From Sphingobacteriales bacterium (GTDB lineage: Bacteria; Bacteroidota; Bacteroidia; Chitinophagales; UBA2359), in contig JADJTG010000003.1 of NCBI GenBank assembly GCA_016711285.1, forward strand, positions 1 through 41,659: a stretch of DNA of 41,659 bases, read 5' to 3'. The translations under genes were made by a program, and so were the position numbers. The notes beneath the pieces are model-generated. The model did not search any database and was not told where the DNA came from. It saw nothing but the letters and a program-made list of their open reading frames with translations. Each line of letters starts with the position of its first letter. The stretch's first letter is position 1. Below, in pieces: positions 8,322 through 15,422 of the stretch.

Positions 8322-9520
8322 TTACACTACTGTCGCTAACCTCGAAAGCAATAATTCTTTCAGTTCCGTTAGCTTTTGGTTTTCTAATGACTTTAAACCC
8401 TTTTCAAGGAATAATTTCTTCATCAAGTTTTCAAACTGTTCTAATAAATCACTTTTAGGAACTATAATTTCAAAATCTTCAATTTCAGTTTTAGTAATAG
8501 CTTCTCTTGTAGAACCCGATTGACTAATTCCCAACAATGCATTTTTACTGCCTGTTGAACATAAATTTAAAAGTAAGTAGAATGAGATATTCAATTTGTT
8601 ATCAGGTCTAATAATCATTACATGTTGGTTCACTCTTGCGGGCAAAACATTACTAGGCACCATACAGCAACGAGCGACAGAAACGCCAGTGATATTGAAA
8701 AGAATATCGTTTTCTTTTACTCTAACATTTTTGAGTTTGTTGGCTTGGTCATCATTAATAAAAGCTAAATCTTCAAATGAGAAATTATAGTCAAAAACGT
8801 TGGTACTTCTTATAAGAGATATGCCAGAATTAAAGTAACTTTCTTTACCACCTGTCGGAGTTGAGCCACTTCCAATTTTTAAGCATATATTTTTAGCGTA
8901 TCGGTCTTCCACCCTTCCGGCAAATTCTCTAAATCAATTCCCTCCACAAACAACTGCTTATAAATAGCCTGTGCTGTTTCTTCGAGTTTTTGAATCAGTT
9001 GTTGGTTCAGGGCTATGCGGTTTTGGATAACGTTGTATTCTTTTACGATTTCTTTTTGTTTATCAATATGGGGGATGGGAAGTTGTAAATTTTCAAAATC
9101 TTCCCATTCTAAACTTCCTCTTACACCTCCAACTGCGTGAAAACAAGCCTCACGGTCAAATTCAGAACGTGAAAACCACATCATTAAATATTCGGGTAAA
9201 AGTTCTTTTTCGTTCTTTACTTCAAAAATGGGATAGGCTTGCGAAATAATCGCTTCGTCCACTTCTTGCAACAAAGCCACAGGCATTTTTTTATCCCGTC
9301 TGACCTGCATGGTGCTACAAGCAAATTGATTTTTGCGAATGATTTTATAATTCTCCATATCCGTTCCAATAATATTGGCAACAGAAGGAATAAACTGTTT
9401 AGAAATGCTTAAACCCAAAAGCTGTTTTACTTGCAGCCCTTTGTTTCGTTCATCAACAAGCTTTATATGTTCGCCAATTCGTTTATAATTTGATTTGGCT
9501 TCGCCGATTTTACAATTCAT
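8322..9520 (-). CDS. hsdS: type I RM specificity subunit S, one frameshift
   Basis: HsdS reads the bipartite DNA target and positions HsdM and HsdR. Two target-recognition domains are visible. The first runs through RRDKKMPVALLQEVDEAIIS and ends in a conserved helix (VKEYNVIQNRIALNQQLIQK, LEETAQAIYKQLFVEG). The second begins at LPEGWKTDTLK... and continues with ICLKIGSGSTPTGGKESYF and NVRVKENDILFNITG, ending in a helix before LKELLLSRLATVV. The two halves are in different frames and join at about 8880-8890, so one single-base indel separates them; the joined length of about 400 residues is normal. The ATG at 9520 lies inside the last codons of hsdM (11-bp overlap), which shows operon coupling. 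The repaired target domains are the part to use for any specificity prediction. Confidence 0.92.
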
Positions 9521-11089
9521 AACCTAATTCTTTAAATACGGTTAGTAAATCATTTTTGCTTTGTGCTTCGGCTTTCAATAAGTCGGCAAATTCACCTTGA
9601 AGTTTCTTCATTTTTTCATCAAAGTCTATATTTTCATCACGGTTTACAAACTCAATGTATTTGCTCGGCACCAACGAAAAATCCTTTTTGGCTACTTCGT
9701 CAAATGAAGCGGAATAGCAGAACTCAGGAATATTTTGATATGGCAACCACAAGGGATTGCCTGTACTTTCTGATTGCCATTGGTGATAAGTGCTTGTAAT
9801 TTTTTAAAATATCTTCTTCTGAAAACTGAATGTATTTTTTCTCAAACGGAATACCTATTTGCCGCAAATCCATAAACAGAATTTCTTTTTCTCGGTTGCG
9901 ATAATGGCGTTCTTCATCACCAATGTTTCTGTTATGTGCTTTTTTATTTTTATTCAAAATCCAAAGCGTAACACTTATGTTGGTGGTGTAAAACATATCT
10001 TGGCAAAACCAAAATCGCTTCTACCAAATTATTTTCAATGAGCTTTCTACGGATTTTATATTCTTCACCACCACCACTCAAAGCACCATTCGCCAATATA
10101 AAACCTGCTACACCATTGTCGCTTAGTTTGCTCACCATATTCAAAATCCAAGCATAGTTGGCGTTGCTTTTGGGTGGCACATCATAACCGCGCCAACGTG
10201 GGTCGTCTATCAACTCGTTTTCGCCTCTCCAATCTTTTTGGTTAAAAGGCGGGTTTGCCATTATGTAATCAGCTTTCAGGTCTTTGTGTTGGTCGTCTGC
10301 AAAAGTGTCGGCAGCTTTTTCGCCAAGGTTTCCGCTAATGCCTCGTATGGCAAGGTTCATTTTTGCCAGTTTGTAGGTGGTGTTGGTATATTCCTGTCCG
10401 TAAATAGAAATTTCTTTTTTATTGCCGTGGTGTGCTTCTATGAACTTAATAGATTGCACAAACATACCGCCCGAACCACAAGCAGGGTCGTAGATAATGC
10501 CTTTGTATGGTTCTATCATTTCGGCAATCAGGTTTACAATGCTTTTGGGCGTGTAAAATTCTCCTTTGCCTTTCCCTTCTGCCAATGCAAATTTTGAAAG
10601 AAAGTATTCATACACTTTGCCTACCACATCTTGTTTGGGGTCTTTGGTGGTATCAATATCGTTGATGGTATCCAGCAAAGAAGCCAATTTGGTAACATCT
10701 AATCCCAAACGAGAAAAATAATTGTCGGGCAAAGCACCTTTCAGGGCTTTGTTATTTTTTTCAATGGTGTGCAAAGCGGTGTCAATAAGCAGGGCAATAT
10801 CACTTTGTTTTGATTTTTTTATAATGTAGCTCCATCGGCTGGTTTCTTCTAAAAAAAACACATTGTTCATATTGTAGAACTCCGGTATTTCAATGTATTT
10901 CCCTTTGCCTTCGGCTATGAGTTTGGCTCGGTGGTCTTCAAACTTATCGCTGGCAAATTTTAAGAAAATCAGTCCTAATACCACGTGTTTGTATTCGGCT
11001 GGCTCTACGCTGCCTCTCAATTTATTGGCTGCTTCCCAAAGGGTCACTTCTATTGCTTTTTCTTTTTGTTCTTTCTTCTGTTTCGCCAT
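9510..11089 (-). CDS. hsdM: type I RM DNA methyltransferase subunit M, frameshifted
   Basis: HsdM is the SAM-dependent N6-adenine methyltransferase of the complex. The N-terminal HsdM helical domain (LWEAANKLRGSVEPAEYKHV) is followed by GKGEFYTPKSIVNLIAEMI, SAM motif I DPACGSGGMF and catalytic motif IV NPPF (ADYIMANPPFNQKDW). Frame changes are needed near 9990 (after VEAILVLPR) and near 9750. The middle piece, LWILNKNKKAHNRN...EILFMDLRQIG, is typical of HsdM, and the last piece ends KELGYEL overlapping the hsdS start. Restored length is about 525 residues, as expected. It is the first gene of the operon hsdM-hsdS-RAYT-hsdR. I could not identify its promoter with confidence in 11090-11341. Confidence 0.94.
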
Positions 11090-11341
11090 ATATTTATTGG
11101 TCTGTCAGTTTTGTATTGATGTCATTTTAATCTTGTTGTCTGCCATTGTCCAACCCCGCATATCCGCAAAAATAATATAATTGCCCGCACTCACGGATAT
11201 TTTATAATTATTTTTCTTAACACCGCAGGGTACAAAATTTTTTTGAAAAAAAACATCACCCCCACATTCTATATATTCATTTTTCAGGGGCAACTCATTT
11301 CCTAGTGTATCAAAATATCGTTTTCTTTGTGCTGCTTTTTT
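11090..11341. other. divergent spacer between hsdM and the GIY-YIG gene
   Basis: This 252-bp region must hold the promoters of both divergent genes. No clean TAnnTTTG box was found. On the minus strand it is open and reads KKNNYKISVSAGNYIIFADMRG-like text ending at 11105. That may be the remnant of a gene, but the frame continues as a shadow of the opposite gene. Confidence 0.3.
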
Positions 11342-12688
11342 ATGGAAGCCATCTATATTTATTTGGAAACCGGCGGCAATGGCGCAGACGACAACATCGT
11401 GTCGCTGGCACTGTATCAGGCGGCAACGCACTGGGAGTGGGCGAGTTTGGTGCACCCCGAACAAAAACTTTCGTACCGACAGCAAAGTTATTTGGCTCTC
11501 AGTAGGGAGCAGTTGCAGCAAGCTCCGCCTTTTTATGCCATCGCCAAAGATTTTCTGAACTTCATCGAAGGCAAAACGCTCATCGCTCACGATGCACAAT
11601 TTGTATATAAAGTGTTGCGGCGTGCCTTTAAGCAGTTGGGATTTGTCTTTAAGCACGATTTTATATGCACACTCAAGGCTGCCCGCAGCCGCTATCCGCA
11701 TTTGCCCTCTTATCAGTTGGAAGAACTGTGTACGCATTTCAAAATTCGTATTGAGCATAAAAGCCGCTTGCTGCGCTATACGCACCAGATAGCCGCTTTG
11801 CACGAATACATAAAAATACCGCCGCCCCCTGCTGCTCCCGAATTAGCCGTACAGCCCGAAACTTTTCAGACCACACAACTTACCGCGCATTTGCCCGAAG
11901 CGGCGGGGGTGTATTATTTGCTCAATAGCCGCAAAAAAATTATTTATGTGGGTAAAAGTTTAAATATCAAAACGCGGGTACAAACGCATCTGAATAATTG
12001 CGATACGGCTAAGGCTTTGCGTATGAAAGCCGAAATTGCAGCAGTGCGCTACGAAATAACGGGCAGCGAGTTGGCGGCTTTGCTGCTGGAATCGCACGAA
12101 ATAAAATGCCTCAAACCGCTCTACAACCGCGCTCAAAGGCGCACCCGTTTTCCGTATTGCGTGGAGCATTTTATAAACGGCGAAAGCTACCATTGCCTGC
12201 GCGTTGTCCACAGCAGTCGCGCTGCACAAATGGTAGTGGCTACTTTTCAGTCGGTGGCGGCGGCAAAAGCGACTTTGGAGCAGTGGACGCGCACCTATCA
12301 ATTGTGCCAAAAACTAAACGGTTTGTTTGATACCAAAGGGGCGTGTTTTTATTATCAGATTAAGGAGTGCGCCGGTGCTTGTGTGGGCGAAGAGCCGACG
12401 GCGGATTATAATGTGCGGGTGGAGCAGCTATTGGAAAAGTTGCAGTTTCGCGAGCCGCATTTTTTGCTCTTTGATGTGGGTAGGCAGGTGGGCGAATATG
12501 CGGTGATATGGGTAAAAAACGGTGCGTATCAGGGTATCGGTTATTGTAGCCTGCCGCCACAACGCCGCTATATCAAGCGGATTTTGGAGCATATTGTGCA
12601 TTATCCCACCAACCGCGACACGCAAGGTATTATCCGTTCTTTTGTGGAGCGCAAAAAGTATTTAAAAATGCTGGTGTTGGATATGTAA
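11342..12688 (+). CDS. DnaQ-like exonuclease / GIY-YIG nuclease fusion
   Basis: This 448-residue protein of a widespread Bacteroidota type fuses an N-terminal DEDDh (PolIII epsilon-like) domain (about 1-150) to a UvrC/Cho-like GIY-YIG nuclease domain (about 184-270), followed by a C-terminal region with three cysteines (FDTKGACFYYQIKECAGAC). The GIY-YIG domain looks functional: GVYYLLN...IYVGKSLNIKTR keeps the tyrosines and the catalytic arginine, and ELAALLLESHEIKCLKPLYN holds the metal-binding glutamate. The exonuclease domain looks degenerate. The expected D-x-E-T-T-G is YLETGGNG, the second motif HNxxFD is HDAQFVYK, and the third HxxxxD is HKSRLLRY. ATG 11342 is chosen because the MEAIYIYLET homology starts there; an in-frame start at 11327 adds only MCCFF. 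The likely role is DNA repair incision. The gene is intact. Confidence 0.88.
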   Translation: MEAIYIYLETGGNGADDNIVSLALYQAATHWEWASLVHPEQKLSYRQQSYLALSREQLQQAPPFYAIAKDFLNFIEGKTLIAHDAQFVYKVLRRAFKQLGFVFKHDFICTLKAARSRYPHLPSYQLEELCTHFKIRIEHKSRLLRYTHQIAALHEYIKIPPPPAAPELAVQPETFQTTQLTAHLPEAAGVYYLLNSRKKIIYVGKSLNIKTRVQTHLNNCDTAKALRMKAEIAAVRYEITGSELAALLLESHEIKCLKPLYNRAQRRTRFPYCVEHFINGESYHCLRVVHSSRAAQMVVATFQSVAAAKATLEQWTRTYQLCQKLNGLFDTKGACFYYQIKECAGACVGEEPTADYNVRVEQLLEKLQFREPHFLLFDVGRQVGEYAVIWVKNGAYQGIGYCSLPPQRRYIKRILEHIVHYPTNRDTQGIIRSFVERKKYLKMLVLDM

Positions 12689-12833
12689 GTAATTGTGCAT
12701 TACTGTTTAGTATAAAGCACCTGATTATCAATTATTTTTATTACTTTAAAATATAAAATAATTTCTAACGAAATACTTAACAGAAAAAATATACTTGCAC
12801 TTTTTTTAATACAAATTAAAAAAAACAAAATTT

Positions 12834-13400
12834 TCAACGCAAACGCTGTTGTTGCGCACTCTGCTCAATAAGTTTATCAAGGCGCGAGCGGCGTGTGCTT
12901 TCCTGTTTGGCACTCATCACCCAATACAAAATTGTTTTTTTATAGCTTGCAGCTTGTTTTTCAAAAAACTCCCAAGCGGCGGTATGCTTCCGAAATTCGG
13001 TTTCCAAATGTGGGTCGATGACTGGAATTTCTTTTTTTTCGTAGGCGTAAATTTTTGATTTTTCTTCTTTTCTTTTTTCAAAAGCAGCCCAGCCCGCAGT
13101 TTGCATTTTATCGGCGGCGGCAAGGGTTTCTATTTTGGCAATGTTTACGGCACTCCATATACTGTGTGGGCGGCGCGGCGTAAAACGAATACAATAACGC
13201 TGTGCATCAATGGATTTTCGTACCCCATCTATCCAGCCCCAGCACAAAGCAGCATCTACCGACTCCGACCAATTGATGCCTTTTTTACCTGCGCTTATTT
13301 TATAATACCCTACCAATATTTCTTTTTGGGTGTGATGGTGCGCTTGCAGCCAAAGATAAAAATCATCAAAGGTTTCAAAAAATTGGGGAATGAGCGACAT
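12834..13400 (-). CDS. YdeI/OmpD-associated (OmdA) family protein
   Basis: The 188-residue product begins MSLIPQFFETFDDFYLWLQ and has the family core KEILVGYYKISAGKKGINWSES...ALCWGWIDGV..KSIDAQRYCIRFTPRR, with HSIWSAVNIAKIE and a C-terminal SKIYAYEKK and WVMSAKQESTRRSRLDKLI. This is the full layout of the YdeI/OmdA family (PF13376 and relatives). Relatives have been tied to bacteriocin or polymyxin tolerance, but the biochemical activity is unknown. The C-terminal basic helix (TRRSRLDKLIEQSAQQQRLR) is typical. The gene is convergent with the GIY-YIG gene and 66 bp upstream of the biotin carrier gene on the same strand. Family call firm, function open. Confidence 0.88.
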   Translation of the reverse strand: MSLIPQFFETFDDFYLWLQAHHHTQKEILVGYYKISAGKKGINWSESVDAALCWGWIDGVRKSIDAQRYCIRFTPRRPHSIWSAVNIAKIETLAAADKMQTAGWAAFEKRKEEKSKIYAYEKKEIPVIDPHLETEFRKHTAAWEFFEKQAASYKKTILYWVMSAKQESTRRSRLDKLIEQSAQQQRLR

Positions 13401-13466
13401 AAGCAGAAGGATTTATTGTAAATACTTTTTTGTATAATAATGTTGCCACCATTCTTGTCAGCCGTT

Positions 13467-13943
13467 TTATTCCAGCACAATTAGCACCTGATTTTTTTCT
13501 ACGGCAGCTCCTTTTTGTACGGATATGCTTTTTACTATACCCTCTCCTACTGCTTTGATATTGTTTTCCATTTTCATCGCTTCGAGTACCAATACCGTGT
13601 CTCCTTTGGCAATGGTATCGCCTACTTGCACTTTTATCGCCAGCACCAAACCGGGCATCGGAGCTTTTATTTCATTGATAATAAGGGCGCGTTGTTTGCC
13701 CATACCCAACTGCTCCAGCAACAAATCCATTTTATCTTTAATTTCTACATCATAGTCTTTGCCTTTGATGCGTACCGTCACCGTTTTGCTATCGGTGTTT
13801 ATGGCTACAATTTCGGCATTATACGAACGATGGTTTAATAAAATATGATAATGGCGGTCGCTGCTTGCCTGCATATCCCACTGCCGGAGGTCGGCGGGAT
13901 TGACGGTGAGTTCGGTGTTTTGGTTGATTTTTACCTGATACAT
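13467..13943 (-). CDS. biotin carboxyl carrier protein (acyl-CoA carboxylase subunit)
   Basis: The 158-residue protein ends in a biotinyl/lipoyl domain (about 88-158): IKAPMPGLVLAIKVQVGDTI...LVLEAMKMENNIKAVGEG. The biotinylated lysine of EAMKMEN is K124. The N-terminal 85 residues resemble the BT-type linker region of Bacteroidota acetyl/propionyl-CoA carboxylase carrier subunits rather than E. coli AccB. It would carry carboxybiotin between a biotin carboxylase and a carboxyltransferase, neither of which is in the window. It is on the same strand as efp, 125 bp downstream of it, and the two are separated by a strong hairpin. I leave the gene symbol open because accB and pccA-type carriers cannot be told apart here. 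Confidence 0.88.
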   Translation of the reverse strand: MYQVKINQNTELTVNPADLRQWDMQASSDRHYHILLNHRSYNAEIVAINTDSKTVTVRIKGKDYDVEIKDKMDLLLEQLGMGKQRALIINEIKAPMPGLVLAIKVQVGDTIAKGDTVLVLEAMKMENNIKAVGEGIVKSISVQKGAAVEKNQVLIVLE

Positions 13944-13992
13944 AGGTGCTGTTGAGTGAAATACTGCGATGATTGGGCGAAAGGTAATGAAA

Positions 13993-14039
13993 AGCGACCG
14001 TTTAAAAAAACGAAAAAGTCATTTTTTTAAGCGGTCGCT
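13993..14039 (-). terminator. hairpin between efp and the biotin carrier gene
   Basis: An 18-bp stem with one mismatch pairs 13993-14010 (AGCGACCGTTTAAAAAAA) with 14022-14039, around an 11-base loop. It lies 30 bp after the efp stop and is T-rich on the inner strand. It likely ends efp transcription. Confidence 0.75.
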
Positions 14040-14068
14040 CAAAACAGTTTATCTGATGATTGTTTTTT

Positions 14069-14638
14069 TTATTTCACGCGCTCTACATAGCGGCGTTCGC
14101 GGGTATCTACTTTTATTTTTTCGCCTTCATTCACAAACAAAGGCACTTGAATTACCGCTCCTGTTTCGAGGGTGGCGGGTTTGGAGGCGTTGGTGGCAGT
14201 ATCGCCGCGCACACCCGGCTCGGAGTAAGTGATGAGCATCACCACAAAAGGCGGCAACTCGCAGCCGAGTACGGTTTCTTTTTCGGCATGAAAAATTACT
14301 TCTACTTCTTGCCCTTCTTTCAAAAAGTCGGGGTTGCTGATAAGGTTTTCGGGGATACCGATTTGCTCAAAGGTTTCGTTGTTCATAAAGTTGTAGTTAT
14401 CGCCATCGTTGTACAAAAACTGATAGGGGCGGCGTTCTACACGTGCCGATTCGAGGCGGGTGCCGGAAGGAAAAGTATTTTCCAATACTCTGCCGGTGCT
14501 GAAACTTTTGAGGCGGGTGCGCACAAAAGCTGCACCTTTTCCGGGCTTAACGTGTTGAAATTCAGTAATTTGCCACAAGTCGTTATTAAACTCTATGCAC
14601 AATCCGTTTTTAAAATCTGCTGTTGAAATTTGAGCCAT
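14069..14638 (-). CDS. efp: elongation factor P
   Basis: EF-P binds between the P and E sites of the ribosome and relieves stalling at polyproline. The 189-residue product is full length and co-linear with the family: the KOW-like N-terminal domain, the conserved loop HVKPGKGAAFVRTRLK with lysine K34 at the modification tip, the GVRGDTATNASKPATLETG signature, and the C-terminal OB domain ending GEKIKVDTRERRYVERV. ATG 14638 (MAQISTADFKNG) is the standard start. A promoter-like TACCTTTG box lies on the minus strand at 14679-14686, about 41 bp upstream. No enzyme of the known EF-P lysine or arginine modification routes is in the window. Confidence 0.97.
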   Translation of the reverse strand: MAQISTADFKNGLCIEFNNDLWQITEFQHVKPGKGAAFVRTRLKSFSTGRVLENTFPSGTRLESARVERRPYQFLYNDGDNYNFMNNETFEQIGIPENLISNPDFLKEGQEVEVIFHAEKETVLGCELPPFVVMLITYSEPGVRGDTATNASKPATLETGAVIQVPLFVNEGEKIKVDTRERRYVERVK

Positions 14639-14678
14639 ATTAAAAATAAAATAATTATTGATGTATGAAAAATCGCCA

Positions 14679-14686
14679 CAAAGGTA
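14679..14686 (-). promoter_or_regulatory. -7 box of the efp promoter
   Basis: On the minus strand this reads TACCTTTG, matching TAnnTTTG. It lies 41 bp upstream of the efp start codon. A clear -33 element was not seen. Confidence 0.45.
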
Positions 14687-14756
14687 ATATTTTTTTATAA
14701 AAAATGCAGCTGCCCGCCCTATATGTCGTTTTTTTGCTACTCGTTTTTCAATACAA

Positions 14757-14793
14757 AAACAGCCGATTTCTTTTATCCAGAAATCGGCTGTTT
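14757..14793 (-). terminator. terminator of the DUF2853 gene
   Basis: A perfect 15-bp stem pairs 14757-14771 with 14779-14793 (core CAGCCGATTTCT) around a 7-base loop. It is followed on the minus strand by a T run. Confidence 0.85.
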
Positions 14794-14822
14794 AAAAAAT
14801 GCTTTATTAAGTAAAGAGAGTA

Positions 14823-15161
14823 TTATTTAAACATATCCTCTTTTTTAAATTTTTTCGCCAACAAAGCATATACAATAGCTCTGTGTTTGCTGCGGTTTCC
14901 TTTGCCCATAGCATTTACGGCTTCTTCTACGGCTGCATCTAATTCAGGGCTATCAGCCAAACCCAACTTGCCAATGAGGAATTTGTTTTTAACACGGTCT
15001 AACTCTGCTTTATCGCTGCCGGATACCATAGAAGCATCGCCCAAATAAATAGAGGGACCTAAGCTTTTGGCAACTCCTCTCAGCAAATCGTCACCGATAG
15101 AAAGTTTCAATTCGGCTACGGCATCTTTGTAAATCTGCATTTTTTCATCAAACTTGCTCAT
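14823..15161 (-). CDS. DUF2853 family protein
   Basis: The 112-residue product MSKFDEKMQIYKDAVAELK... matches the small helical DUF2853 family: LLRGVAKSLGPSIYLGDASMVSGSD, KAELDRVKNKFLIGKLGLAD and the C-terminal RAIVYALLAKKFKKEDMF are the conserved blocks. Members are cytosolic and common in Bacteroidota and Proteobacteria; no function is known. The gene is intact and monocistronic, with a terminator at 14757 and a TATCTTTG promoter box on the minus strand at 15242-15249. Confidence 0.9.
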   Translation of the reverse strand: MSKFDEKMQIYKDAVAELKLSIGDDLLRGVAKSLGPSIYLGDASMVSGSDKAELDRVKNKFLIGKLGLADSPELDAAVEEAVNAMGKGNRSKHRAIVYALLAKKFKKEDMFK

Positions 15162-15241
15162 AAATGATGTTGTGTTGTTTTGGGTTATAAATTGAGTAAA
15201 ATAAAGTAAATACGGCTGCTCAACGGCAACTCCTATCTACG

Positions 15242-15249
15242 CAAAGATA
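15242..15249 (-). promoter_or_regulatory. -7 box of the DUF2853 gene promoter
   Basis: On the minus strand this reads TATCTTTG, a full match to TAnnTTTG, about 80 bp upstream of the start codon. Confidence 0.45.
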
Positions 15250-15338
15250 GGGAATTTTTAAATCACTACACAGTATTTGCTTTTTTATTTGATTTTGAAG
15301 TTTTTAAAAAGTCACATTTTTACTTATGTTTTTATTAA

Positions 15339-15370
15339 TTTGTGCAATTCGCTGCTTTTGTATAGCTTTG
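15339..15370 (+). promoter_or_regulatory. promoter of the CotH-like gene
   Basis: TTTG at 15339-15342 and TAGCTTTG at 15363-15370, 20 bp apart, match the Bacteroidota -33/-7 consensus. The start codon is 52 bp further on. Confidence 0.6.
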
Positions 15371-15422
15371 TTTTTTTAGTGTTTTTATTAATCGCACAAC
15401 ATATATATTTTATTTTAAAGTT

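Noticed and set aside
11105..11803. 232-residue minus-strand ORF over the GIY-YIG gene
   Set aside because: Most of it is opposite a well-supported gene. Only the last 70 residues look protein-like, too little for a feature; noted as a possible remnant in the spacer.
13467..14638. efp-accB-accC type operon
   Set aside because: The biotin carrier and efp are neighbours, but no biotin carboxylase follows and a strong hairpin lies between them.
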